A stretch of DNA of 64,000 bases, from contig NZ_JAJTBB010000085.1 of the NCBI RefSeq assembly GCF_021287135.1, forward strand, positions 310,001 through 374,000. Direction: 5' to 3'. Under the pieces are notes generated by a model, which saw only the letters and a list, made by a program, of their open reading frames with translations, was not told where the DNA came from and did no database searches. This stretch comes from Acidovorax sp. (GTDB lineage: Bacteria > Pseudomonadota > Gammaproteobacteria > Burkholderiales > Burkholderiaceae_C). The number at the start of each line of letters is the position of its first letter. The stretch's first letter is position 1. This document shows, piece after piece, positions 1-8,271 of this stretch. The position numbers and the translations under genes were made by a program.

Positions 1-1
1 G

Positions 2-898
2 CGCGACGACGCGGCGGTGTACGCGCTGGATGACGAACGCGGCGTGGTCTCCACCACCGACTTCTTCATGCCGATCGTCGACGACCCGTTCGACTTTGGC
101 CGCATTGCCGCCACCAACGCCATCAGCGACATCTACGCCATGGGTGCCGACCCGCTGATGGCCATCGCCATCCTCGGCTGGCCGGTGAACCTGCTGCCGC
201 CGGAGGTGGCGCGCGAAGTGGTGCGCGGCGGCCGGGCGGCCTGCGATGCGGCCGGCATTCCGCTGGCGGGCGGGCACTCCATCGACGCGCCGGAGCCCAT
301 CTTTGGCCTGGCCGTGACCGGCGTGGTGGAGCGGCGCCACATGAAGCGCAACGACACCGCCACCGCAGGGTGCCGCCTCTACCTGACCAAGCCGCTGGGC
401 ATCGGCATCCTCACCACGGCCGAGAAAAAGTCCCAACTGCGGCCCGAGGACGTGGGCCGTGCGCGTGACCTGATGTGTACCCTCAACCAACCCGGCAGCC
501 GGTTTGGCCGGCTCCCGGGCGTGCACGCCATGACGGACGTCACGGGCTTTGGCCTCTTGGGCCACCTGGTCGAAATGGCGGACGGCAGCGGCCTCACGGC
601 GGTGATCGACGAGGCCGCCGTGCCGCGACTGCCGGGCGTGGAACATTACCTCGCCGAGGGCTGCGTGCCCGGCGGCACCCAGCGCAACTTCGACAGCTAC
701 GGCGCCCGGATCGCGCCGTTGACAGCGTCGCAAGGGCAGCTACTGTGCGACCCGCAGACCAGCGGCGGCCTGCTGGTCGCCGTAGCGCCCGATGGAGAGC
801 AAGAGTTTCTGCGCACTGCGGCGGAATGCGGCCTGGCGCAGTTGCAGCCCATCGGGCACCTGGTGGCGCAGCAAAGCCACGCCGTCGTGGTGGCCTGA
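2..898 (+). CDS. selD: Selenide, water dikinase (5' partial)
   Basis: SelD makes selenophosphate from selenide and ATP, the selenium donor for 2-selenouridine in tRNA and for selenocysteine. The frame is open from the window edge, and the first visible residues (RDDAAVYAL) match the family's conserved GDDAAV region, so the N-terminus, including the catalytic Cys/Sec and Lys, lies outside. Visible signatures are TTDFF followed by PIVDDP (about residues 20-30 of the visible part), [15 protein letters not shown] and [11 protein letters not shown], covering the AIRS N- and C-terminal domains. It ends 2 bp before selU, so the two genes are probably co-transcribed and act in sequence. Whether the active site uses Cys or Sec cannot be told here. 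Confidence 0.95.
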   Translation, partial: RDDAAVYALDDERGVVSTTDFFMPIVDDPFDFGRIAATNAISDIYAMGADPLMAIAILGWPVNLLPPEVAREVVRGGRAACDAAGIPLAGGHSIDAPEPIFGLAVTGVVERRHMKRNDTATAGCRLYLTKPLGIGILTTAEKKSQLRPEDVGRARDLMCTLNQPGSRFGRLPGVHAMTDVTGFGLLGHLVEMADGSGLTAVIDEAAVPRLPGVEHYLAEGCVPGGTQRNFDSYGARIAPLTASQGQLLCDPQTSGGLLVAVAPDGEQEFLRTAAECGLAQLQPIGHLVAQQSHAVVVA

Positions 899-900
899 CC

Positions 901-2028
901 ATGAAGACCGTGGCCGACTACCGGCACATCTTCCTGGCCGATGTGCCGCTGATGGATGTGCGCGCCCCGGTGGAGTTCGGCCAAGGCGCCTTTCCCGGTG
1001 CCATCAACCTGCCGCTGATGAACGACAGCGAGCGCCAGCAGGTGGGCACCTGCTACAAGCAGCGGGGCCAGCAGGCGGCGATTGCGCTGGGCCACTCGCT
1101 GGTGTCCGGCGAGGTCAAGCGTGCGCGCATCGCGGCCTGGGCGGCGTTTGCACAGGCCCATCCGCAGGGCGTGCTGTATTGCTTTCGCGGCGGCCTGCGT
1201 TCGCAGATCACGCAGCAATGGCTGCAGGCCGAGGCCGGCATCGCCTACCCCCGCGTGGCGGGCGGCTACAAGGCGCTGCGCGGCTTCCTGCTGCAGACCA
1301 CCCAGGCTGCGGCCCAGGAGTGCGCGTTCGTGGTGCTGGGCGGCCTCACGGGCACCGGCAAGACGGAACTGATCGCGCAACTGCCCTGCGGGCTGGACCT
1401 GGAACACCATGCCAACCACCGGGGCTCCAGCTTCGGCCAGCGCGTGACCGGGCAGCCCGCCCAGATCAACTTCGAGAACCAGTTTGCCGTCGACATGCTT
1501 CGCAAGCGCGCGGCCGGGCACGCCGGTTTTGTCGTCGAGGATGAGGGGCGTCACATCGGGCGCTGTGCGGTGCCGCTGCCCCTGCGACTGCGCCTGGAGC
1601 AGGCGCCGCTGGTGCTGCTGGAAGAGCCGTTCGATGCCCGCGTCGAGCGCATCCTGCGCGACTATGTGGTGGACGCATGCGCACAGTTTCAAGCCGCGCT
1701 GGGCGCTCTGCCCGGCTTCGCGGCGTTCTCGGCCCGTTTGCTGGAGAACCTGGACAAGCTGGCAAAACGCCTGGGTGGCGACCGCCACCAAGCCTTGCGC
1801 TCCATCATGGCCCGCGCGCTTGCCGCACAGGCCTCCCATGGCGAGGTGGCCGCCCACCGCGACTGGATCGCCACGCTGCTGCGCGGCTACTACGACCCCA
1901 TGTACGCCTACCAGCGCCACCACCGCGCCGGCCGCACCTTGTTCCAGGGGGATCGCGCCGCCGTGCTGGCCTATCTGCAGAGCCGAGAGGATTTGCAGGC
2001 GCCGGGCCTCGCGGGCGGGGCGGCGTAG
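901..2028 (+). CDS. selU: tRNA 2-selenouridine synthase
   Basis: SelU (MnmH, YbbB; 375 aa) replaces sulfur by selenium at the wobble uridine of certain tRNAs, using selenophosphate and passing through a geranylated intermediate. An N-terminal rhodanese domain carries the active-site cysteine in [10 protein letters not shown] (Cys94). A P-loop, GGLTGTGKT, follows at about residues 147-155. The length is normal for the family. It starts 2 bp after selD, which supplies its substrate. No selA or selB is visible, so the window supports only the tRNA-modification branch of selenium use. Confidence 0.95.
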   Translation: MKTVADYRHIFLADVPLMDVRAPVEFGQGAFPGAINLPLMNDSERQQVGTCYKQRGQQAAIALGHSLVSGEVKRARIAAWAAFAQAHPQGVLYCFRGGLRSQITQQWLQAEAGIAYPRVAGGYKALRGFLLQTTQAAAQECAFVVLGGLTGTGKTELIAQLPCGLDLEHHANHRGSSFGQRVTGQPAQINFENQFAVDMLRKRAAGHAGFVVEDEGRHIGRCAVPLPLRLRLEQAPLVLLEEPFDARVERILRDYVVDACAQFQAALGALPGFAAFSARLLENLDKLAKRLGGDRHQALRSIMARALAAQASHGEVAAHRDWIATLLRGYYDPMYAYQRHHRAGRTLFQGDRAAVLAYLQSREDLQAPGLAGGAA

Positions 2029-2094
2029 CGCCCCGGCCCTGCCGGCGCGCGACCGTGCGGTGGCCGGATGTGCTCCAGTTAGCTGCCGCTCGGT

Positions 2095-2345
2095 AGCTCA
2101 TTGCGCCCACCACCTCAGCCCGCGCCAATTGCAGCGCCTGTTCGCGCCCGAGGGCATCTGCTTTTCCGACTTCGTGTGCGACGCACGGCTCGACCGCGCG
2201 CGCCGCGCTGGCCGATCCCCGCCAGCGCCACCGCCTGGTGCTGCAGATCGTGCAACACAGCGGCTTCGACGACTTCTCCGCCTTCAGCCGGGCCTTCAAG
2301 CGGCGCTTCGGCACGACGCCGACCGAGGTGCGCAACGCAGGTTGC
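2095..2345 (+). pseudogene. Remnant of an AraC-family regulator C-terminal domain
   Basis: Two adjacent reading frames together encode the double helix-turn-helix of an AraC/XylS regulator. Frame 2 gives LSPRQLQRLFAPEG up to about 2205. Frame 3 then gives ALADPRQRHRLVLQIV and FDDFSAFSRAFKRRFG, ending near PTEVR. The switch of frame at about 2195-2208 shows a frameshift, and no N-terminal effector domain is found upstream, where selU ends. The remnant is in the 435-bp stretch between selU and the first LRR gene, which otherwise holds only the promoter region of the latter. Confidence 0.7.
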
Positions 2346-2463
2346 GTATTGGGCGTTGCGCACGCAACGCCAGGAGCCTTTGCGCTTTATGTCGTTTTGA
2401 ACCAGTCATTTGTCGTTATCGACAACGACACCGCACGGCCCTATTCCCAGAATAGGCTGTGCC

Positions 2464-3417
2464 ATGACAAGCACATTTCTTCACCCTTTTCGTTCTTTGC
2501 GCCGTTTCGGCGGCCTTTCCGTCATCCTCGCCCTGCTGGCCGCAGGCAGCGTACAGGCCGCCATCCCAGCATCGCAGCGGCAGTACCTGCTGGATTTGTA
2601 TGTTGCCACCGGTGGCCCCACCTGGATCGACAACACCGGCTGGGGCGGCGGCGCAGGCACCGAGTGCAATTGGCACGGCGTAACGTGCGATGGGGGTGCC
2701 ACCACCGTCACTGAGCTGCATCTGAGCAGCAATCACTTGGTCAATTCCGTGGGCGTGCCATTGCCCGACTGGGCGGCGCTGCCTGATCTGCAAAGAATCG
2801 CCTTGGGCAACAACCAATTGACGGGCCCCGCGCCCGCCATTGCGGGCCTTGCGCAGTTGCAGGACTTCAACGTCGCCGTCAACCAGTTCACCGGTGCGCT
2901 GCCCACCCCTGCCGGACTGCAGCACCTGGATGCCTACAACGTCAACGCGAACCAGTTCAGCGGCAGCATTCCAGCGCTTTTCGACCTCCCGGCGCTCACC
3001 CGATTCACGGCGCGTGACAACCAGCTGACCGGCCCCATTCCACCGCTCACCGACGTGTCTACCCTGGAAACCTTGGCCCTGCAGAACAACCAGCTAACGG
3101 GAGGCATCCCCGTCCTGCCGCCGGGGCTGCTTCGGCTGAACGTGAGCAACAACCAACTCACCGGCCCCGTACCCGCTGCCCCCAACGCGCTGGACGCCGG
3201 CGACTCGCACCTCTGCCCCAACTACCTCACGCCCTCGAACAGCCCGGCGTGGGATGCGGCCACAAGCGAAACACCTTGGTACGACAACTGCACCGCCCCG
3301 CCGCCGGGGCTGGGCGGCACCACGGCCGTGCCCACGCTGGGCGAATGGGCACTGGTTCTACTCGCGCTCACCGCCGCCGCGCTGGGCCTGGGCGCGCTGC
3401 AGCGGCGTAGGTTCTGA
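2464..3417 (+). CDS. Secreted leucine-rich-repeat protein with IPTL-CTERM sorting signal (copy 1)
   Basis: This 317-aa protein has a signal peptide (about residues 1-34, hydrophobic core then VQAA), an LRR cap-like segment with cysteines in TECNWHGVTC, and about seven plant-type LRRs with the NNQLTGPIP pattern (about residues 85-245). The C-terminus has VPTLGEWAL, a hydrophobic helix and a basic QRRRF end, the tripartite IPTL-CTERM signal thought to be handled by exosortase H. It is therefore expected to be exported and sorted at the envelope. It starts at an ATG and lies 70 bp before a clear paralogue, implying tandem duplication. Ligand and role are unknown. Confidence 0.85.
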   Translation: MTSTFLHPFRSLRRFGGLSVILALLAAGSVQAAIPASQRQYLLDLYVATGGPTWIDNTGWGGGAGTECNWHGVTCDGGATTVTELHLSSNHLVNSVGVPLPDWAALPDLQRIALGNNQLTGPAPAIAGLAQLQDFNVAVNQFTGALPTPAGLQHLDAYNVNANQFSGSIPALFDLPALTRFTARDNQLTGPIPPLTDVSTLETLALQNNQLTGGIPVLPPGLLRLNVSNNQLTGPVPAAPNALDAGDSHLCPNYLTPSNSPAWDAATSETPWYDNCTAPPPGLGGTTAVPTLGEWALVLLALTAAALGLGALQRRRF

Positions 3418-3420
3418 AGC

Positions 3421-3475
3421 CTTATTGGCCTCCAGCGCCCGCCCACCAAGCACAAGCAGCTATCTATTTCATAGA
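3421..3475 (-). repeat. Comamonadaceae-type interspersed repeat, copy A
   Basis: Reading GGCCTCCAGCGC followed by AAGCAGCTAT, this degenerate copy lies between the two LRR paralogues, immediately after the first gene's stop codon. It is inverted relative to the copy at 36505. The gap may have arisen with the duplication or received the repeat later. Confidence 0.6.
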
Positions 3476-3487
3476 AGAACCATCACC

Positions 3488-4405
3488 ATGACAGCCTCTC
3501 TACTCCGCCGCTTTCTAACCCTCATTGCCCTGCTGGCCGCAGGCAGTGCCCAGGCCGACATTCCCGCATCGCAGCGGCAATACCTGTTGGACTTCTACGC
3601 CGCCACCGGGGGCGCGAACTGGACACAGCAGGACAACTGGGGCGGCGCCGTCGGCACCGAGTGCACTTGGTACGGCGTGGTCTGCACGGGCGACACTGTC
3701 ACGAGGCTGGAGTTCTCGTCCAACCACCTGGTCAGTCCCGCGAACACGCCGCTGCCCGACTGGTCGGTGCTGCCGGACCTGCAGGCCATCGACCTGTACA
3801 ACAACCAACTGGCAGGCCCCGTGCCGGCCATCGCGGGCCTGGCACAACTGGAGTTCTTTAGCATCGGCAACAACCAGTTCACAGGTGCGCTGCCCGCCCC
3901 CGCCGGGCTGCAGCACCTGGAGCGGTACTACGCCCTCAACAACCAGTTCAGCGGCAGCCTTCCGCCATTCGACAACCTGCCCGCGCTGCAGGTGGTGGGG
4001 CTGCGCCAAAACCAGTTCACGGGCGCCATCCCCTCGCTGGCCGGCGCGCCCGCGTTGGAGCAACTGGGCCTGAGCTACAACCAGCTCACGGGCAGCATTC
4101 CTGCGCTGCCCCCGGGTTTGCAGCGCCTGTATGTGAACAACAACCTGCTCACCGGTCCCGTGCCCGCAGCGCCCAATTCGCTGCTCACCAATGATTCGCA
4201 GCTCTGCCCCAACCACCTCACGCCCTCCGTCAGCAACGACTGGAACGTGGCCACGGGCGAGACGCCCTGGCATGCCGCCTGCACCCCGCCGCCGCCCGGT
4301 CTGGGCATCACCCCCGTCCCCACGCTGGGCGAGTGGGCGCTGGCACTGCTGTCGCTGGCCGCCGCCACGCTCGGCTTCGTGGCGCTGCGGCGCCGGCGGG
4401 TTTGA
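3488..4405 (+). CDS. Secreted leucine-rich-repeat protein with IPTL-CTERM sorting signal (copy 2)
   Basis: This 305-aa paralogue of the preceding gene shares the same order: signal peptide (LLAAGSAQAD), N-terminal segment starting IPASQRQYLLD, LRRs with NNQFTGALP and NNQLAGPVP patterns, a Cys-containing cap, and a terminal signal made of VPTLGEWAL, a hydrophobic helix and RRRRV. The ATG follows a short upstream leader. The two proteins are close along their whole length but differ in many LRR surface positions, as expected for diverged binding proteins. No exosortase gene lies nearby. The function is inferred from architecture only. Confidence 0.85.
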   Translation: MTASLLRRFLTLIALLAAGSAQADIPASQRQYLLDFYAATGGANWTQQDNWGGAVGTECTWYGVVCTGDTVTRLEFSSNHLVSPANTPLPDWSVLPDLQAIDLYNNQLAGPVPAIAGLAQLEFFSIGNNQFTGALPAPAGLQHLERYYALNNQFSGSLPPFDNLPALQVVGLRQNQFTGAIPSLAGAPALEQLGLSYNQLTGSIPALPPGLQRLYVNNNLLTGPVPAAPNSLLTNDSQLCPNHLTPSVSNDWNVATGETPWHAACTPPPPGLGITPVPTLGEWALALLSLAAATLGFVALRRRRV

Positions 4406-4532
4406 AGCATTTTTGGCATCTGGGGAAATCCTGCAAAACCGCGATGGCAGCCTGATAGAAGTAGGCTAGCCATGGCATTGCGCAATGAACTGCGCTACGC
4501 GGCCTGGCTGTGAAGGCCCAATAGGTTGTTGT

Positions 4533-4607
4533 GTTCATCTGAGTTGAGTTTGAGAGACCGGGAATCGCCAAATCCCCTGTTTCTCAAAAGCACCCAACCA
4601 GATGAAC
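4533..4607. other. Extended imperfect hairpin in an intergenic region
   Basis: The 296-bp gap between the second LRR gene and the next gene contains nested inverted repeats: GTTCATCTG/CAGATGAAC (4533-4541/4599-4607), then GTTG/CAAC, TTTGAGA/TCTCAAA and GGGA/TCCC around a short loop. About 24 base pairs form within 75 nt. It could be a structured RNA, a mobile-element remnant or a recombination site. No T-tract follows, so a simple terminator is unlikely. Confidence 0.5.
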
Positions 4608-4701
4608 ATCCACTGCGGCAAGGGCTCTGCTGCGGCTCTCTAAAAGTTGCCCACCAGCATAAGGACCGGATAACGTTCGCCCCCAACAACCAGGGGGGAG
4701 C

Positions 4702-5208
4702 ATGTCCAACTTCACAGACTACTTGTCGGCGTTCTCTAGTGCGGTAAGTGCTGCTGCCGCTTACTGGGCCTGGAGTACCGCAACCGAAGCACACAACCTG
4801 GCCAAATCTCTGGCTGAAAAAGCGGTTGCAGATGAGTTTGCACTTGAGCTGGAGCGTTTGACCCTGGCTGTCGCAGAGGTGGAGGCCGAGTCGGCAAAGC
4901 TCTACTTTCTCGGCGCCAACACGAAGGTGGCTGCAACTTCACGCGCAATGGCGATGGGCCCTGACAACCTGTCGAATAGTAGGTTCAGGCAATTTATTGA
5001 ACGGGTTGAAGAGCATATTGCCGACTCCCTTGAGGCGACTGACAAGGTGAAGGCGTTTCGAAGTCGCGCCAACGAAATATCCCCGTCTTCAGAGCGGCAG
5101 ATGGACGAAACCCGCAAGCTGCGAATTGAATGCGCTGCACTCGGTATTGAGCTTCGCGGCAAGTTTGACAGGCTACAAGTCGATAGGAGTGGGTGGGTCA
5201 ATGGCTGA
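4702..5208 (+). CDS. Hypothetical protein with one N-terminal membrane helix and coiled-coil
   Basis: I do not recognise this 168-aa product. The first 25 residues (SAFSSAVSAAAAYWAW) may form a membrane helix. The rest is charged and mostly helical (ALELERLTLAVAEVEAES; QFIERVEEHI), suggesting a cytoplasmic coiled-coil. A strong ribosome site (AGGGGGGAG) sits just before the ATG. The base composition is visibly less GC-rich than its neighbours, and it lies between a structured hairpin and a tRNA gene, which hints at horizontal acquisition. No partner gene is adjacent. Confidence 0.6.
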   Translation: MSNFTDYLSAFSSAVSAAAAYWAWSTATEAHNLAKSLAEKAVADEFALELERLTLAVAEVEAESAKLYFLGANTKVAATSRAMAMGPDNLSNSRFRQFIERVEEHIADSLEATDKVKAFRSRANEISPSSERQMDETRKLRIECAALGIELRGKFDRLQVDRSGWVNG

Positions 5209-5283
5209 TACGCGACGACGCTCTGACCTACCAAAACCCATGCACCGTGGCTACATGGTGTCTACACGACCACACCAAAAGAA

Positions 5284-5314
5284 AAACCCCGCTACCAAAT
5301 TGATAGCGGGGTTT
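5284..5314 (-). terminator. Rho-independent terminator of tRNA-Ser
   Basis: On the minus strand CCCCGCTA and TAGCGGGG form a perfect stem, extended by AAA/TTT, around a short loop, followed by TTTTTCTTTT. It begins 9 bp downstream of the tRNA 3' end. Confidence 0.85.
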
Positions 5315-5322
5315 CCTCTGTA

Positions 5323-5413
<91 letters not shown>

Positions 5414-5649
5414 TATGTGTCGAAGCCTTTGAGTATAGCAGGGATTTGCGCTCCCTCGCGCGCGTGGATGGGCACTCCGGTGCGGCGGCTGAGCGATGGT
5501 TGGCGGAATGCCCGCAGTGCCTCGTCTGAGCGCGACGGGGCATGGAACATCGTCCGGGATAGTGTTCGTCGTCTCTATCGATGAGAATGGCCGCGGCGGC
5601 AGATTGAGGGTGTCCGCTGGCATTTCGCCAAAAACGGGAGGTTCTCCGC

Positions 5650-8202
5650 ATGGTTTCCATCAAGCACTTTGCAAGAACGGTGCGAGTCTTTCTCGTCCTG
5701 CTCCTCGCGATCCTCTCGGTGCCACAGGCCCGGGCTGCCTTCGCCACCCGCGCGGTGCATTCCACCGGCTACACCGGCCTGTTCATTTCGATGGCGCTTG
5801 ACGCGGCGGAACGGCCGATCATTTCTTTTTTTGATTTCTCGACCACGGATCTTCAGATCCTGTTCTGTGCCGATCGCCAGTGCAGCGCTGCGACCGTCAA
5901 GACCCTGGACCTGAATGCCGGTGCGGTCGGGAGGTATGGGTCGCTGGTTCTCAATGCGGCGGGCCATCCGGTCGTGAGCTATTACGACAGCACGGGGCAA
6001 CGGCTCAAGCTGGCCATCTGCGCGGATCCCGGCTGTGACGCGGTGACCACCGTGGTTCTCGATGATCCCGCTGCAGATGTCGGGCAGTACACCTCCTTGC
6101 AGCTTTCGCCCGCAGGGAACCCCATGGTGTCGTACTGGGATGTGACCAATCGCGACCTGAAGCTTGCGGTATGTGCCGATCCGATGTGCGCCTTGGTCAC
6201 GACTACCGTGGTGGATGGCAGCGCTTCGTTAGTGGGCGAGTACAGCTCCATGCAGTTGAATGCAGCCGGCAACCCTGTCATCGCTTACCTCGATGGAGGC
6301 GCTTTCAGCCTCAAGATTGCAACCTGCAACGACCCCGCATGCAGCGCTCCGCTGATCCGCACGCTGGACCCTGGCCCTTTTGCGGGGCTCTATCCGTCCT
6401 TGCGCCTGGATGCTGCCGGCAACCCCGTCGTCGCCTATGCCGGAAACTCAGCCTCGAAAATTGTGCAGTGCCAAGACGCCAGTTGCACGGCCAGCACCAT
6501 CCATTTTCTGGACCAGACGACGGTCGGCGTCGGCATTTACGCGTCTTTGCGCCTGTTGTCTGATGGCAGGCCCATCGCCAGCTATTTCAATAGCAACGGC
6601 GGCGATCTTCGGGTGGCCACCTGCGTGGACGTCGCTTGCAGTGCTGCTGCGGTCGAGGTGGTGGCCACTGCGGGCTCCATCGGCTACTACAGCACGTTAC
6701 GCCTGGTGGGCGACCGGCCGGTGATTGCAAGCCATGAAGGCAACAATGGCGATCTCATGCTCAGCTACAGGGCGCCGGGCGTGACGTCGGTCTCGGTGCC
6801 CGCGAACGGCATCTACAGCGCGGGCCAGAACCTGGATTTCGTCGTGCATTGGGATGAACCCGTTACCGTGGCGGGCTCGCCAACGCTTGGCCTCACGCTG
6901 GGAAGCAGCAGCGTGAACGCGAGTTACGTCGGAGGATCCGGGGGCACAGAGCTGACCTTCCGCTATACCGTCCAGCCCGGCGATGTTGACGCCGATGGCA
7001 TCGCCGTGGGAGTGCTGGGGTCCCCCCCGGGCACGATTCATGCCGATGGCTATGACGCGCTCCCGGCCTTGAACGGTGTGGGCAGCACGGCGGCCGTCCT
7101 GGTGGACGCGGTGGCGCCCGTGGTGGTGTCCGTGACGCCGCCCCCCAATGGCAATTACCTCACTGGCCAGCCGATGGAGTTCAGCGTGAGCTTCGATGGG
7201 GTCATCTTCGTGGACACCAGCGGGGGCACGCCCCGGCTTGAACTCACGGTGGGGGCAGCCCATGTGTTTGCCGACTACGTCGCCGGATCGGGCAGCGCGA
7301 CTCTCGTCTTCCGCCACACGGTCGCAGCCGGGGAGAACGACAACGATGGAATCACCGTGGGTGGGCTGCAACTCAACGGCGGGACCCTTGTTGACGCTGC
7401 ATCCAATCCGGCCGCGGTATCCCTCGCGGGCGTGGGCTCGACCGTGGGTGTGCTGGTGAACCGCAGTTTTCTGGTCACCGCCAGCGCAGGAGGCAATGGC
7501 ACCATCGCGCCGGCGGGCGCACTGCCGGTGGCCCAAGGGGCTTCACTGGCGTTTTCACTGGTACCCCAGCCCGGCTACGCTGCCAACGTGGGCGGTACCT
7601 GCGGCGGCACATTGGCGGGCAATACGTTCACGACGGCAGCGGTCGTGGCGGACTGTACCGTCGTGGCGAGCTTTGCGCTGGTCCCTGTCAGGAGCTATAC
7701 CGGCCCGTCGGCCATCGGGTCCGGGTCTATCACCGCCTCATTCACGGGTGGCGGTGCCACCTGTTCTTTCGATGCACCGCAGTACATACCGCTGGCAGGC
7801 CACACGCACAGCCCTCCCGTGGGCAGCGCGCCACCCGGAGAGGTTTTCCCACATGGACTCTTTGGCTTTCGCACGGTGGGATGTGGAGCCGGGGGGACGA
7901 TCACCTTGACCGTCACGTACCCGTCGCCCGTGCCCCCCGCCAGCCGCTACTGGAAGTATGGCCCGACCCCGTCCGAGCCAGCGCCGCATTGGTACATTCT
8001 TCCCGCCACGATCTCGGGCGCTACGGTCACTTTCAGCATCACGGATGGGGGGCTAGGCGACGACGACCTGGCGGCCAATGGCACCATCGTAGACCCAGGA
8101 GGGATTGGTTATCTGGTTTCTCCGGTGCCTGCGCTGTCGGACGGGGCTTTGGCGCTGCTGGCGCTGATGCTTGTTCTGCTGACGGTACGCCGACGGTACT
8201 GA
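5650..8202 (+). CDS. Large secreted multidomain protein with choice-of-anchor U domain and C-terminal sorting signal
   Basis: This 850-aa protein has a signal peptide (residues 1-29), then about seven repeats of some 55 residues, each with a paired-cysteine CADPxC motif and a GNPVVSYxD strand (about 30-375). Two Ig-like repeats follow (LGLTLGSSSVNASYVGGSG and RLELTVGAAHVFADYVAGSG, about 380-600), then an InlB-B-like repeat (about 605-675). A choice-of-anchor U region precedes the terminal PALSDG, hydrophobic helix and RRRY. The end is a diverged IPTL-CTERM signal, so envelope sorting is expected. GGGAGG upstream of the ATG is a good ribosome site. The repeats resemble beta-propeller blades, but this is a guess. 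Confidence 0.8.
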   Translation: MVSIKHFARTVRVFLVLLLAILSVPQARAAFATRAVHSTGYTGLFISMALDAAERPIISFFDFSTTDLQILFCADRQCSAATVKTLDLNAGAVGRYGSLVLNAAGHPVVSYYDSTGQRLKLAICADPGCDAVTTVVLDDPAADVGQYTSLQLSPAGNPMVSYWDVTNRDLKLAVCADPMCALVTTTVVDGSASLVGEYSSMQLNAAGNPVIAYLDGGAFSLKIATCNDPACSAPLIRTLDPGPFAGLYPSLRLDAAGNPVVAYAGNSASKIVQCQDASCTASTIHFLDQTTVGVGIYASLRLLSDGRPIASYFNSNGGDLRVATCVDVACSAAAVEVVATAGSIGYYSTLRLVGDRPVIASHEGNNGDLMLSYRAPGVTSVSVPANGIYSAGQNLDFVVHWDEPVTVAGSPTLGLTLGSSSVNASYVGGSGGTELTFRYTVQPGDVDADGIAVGVLGSPPGTIHADGYDALPALNGVGSTAAVLVDAVAPVVVSVTPPPNGNYLTGQPMEFSVSFDGVIFVDTSGGTPRLELTVGAAHVFADYVAGSGSATLVFRHTVAAGENDNDGITVGGLQLNGGTLVDAASNPAAVSLAGVGSTVGVLVNRSFLVTASAGGNGTIAPAGALPVAQGASLAFSLVPQPGYAANVGGTCGGTLAGNTFTTAAVVADCTVVASFALVPVRSYTGPSAIGSGSITASFTGGGATCSFDAPQYIPLAGHTHSPPVGSAPPGEVFPHGLFGFRTVGCGAGGTITLTVTYPSPVPPASRYWKYGPTPSEPAPHWYILPATISGATVTFSITDGGLGDDDLAANGTIVDPGGIGYLVSPVPALSDGALALLALMLVLLTVRRRY

Positions 8203-8228
8203 TCTGCGCGAGCCTGTGAGAATCCCTG

Positions 8229-8245
8229 GCGCCCCTCAGGGGCGC
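8229..8245. terminator. Possible bidirectional terminator hairpin
   Basis: GCGCCCC-TCA-GGGGCGC forms a 7-bp perfect stem in the 69-bp space between two convergent genes. There is no T-tract, so intrinsic termination is not certain. Confidence 0.4.
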
Positions 8246-8271
8246 AGGCGCCTCCCCGCACGGGTGAGAAG

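Noticed and set aside
4533-4607. Integron attC site
   Set aside because: The hairpin lacks the GTTRRRY/RYYYAAC core pair at its ends, and the neighbouring gene is not followed by another such site.
5284-5314. Copy of the interspersed repeat (it contains AAATTGATAGC)
   Set aside because: The sequence is fully explained by the tRNA terminator hairpin. The AGCGCTT core is absent.
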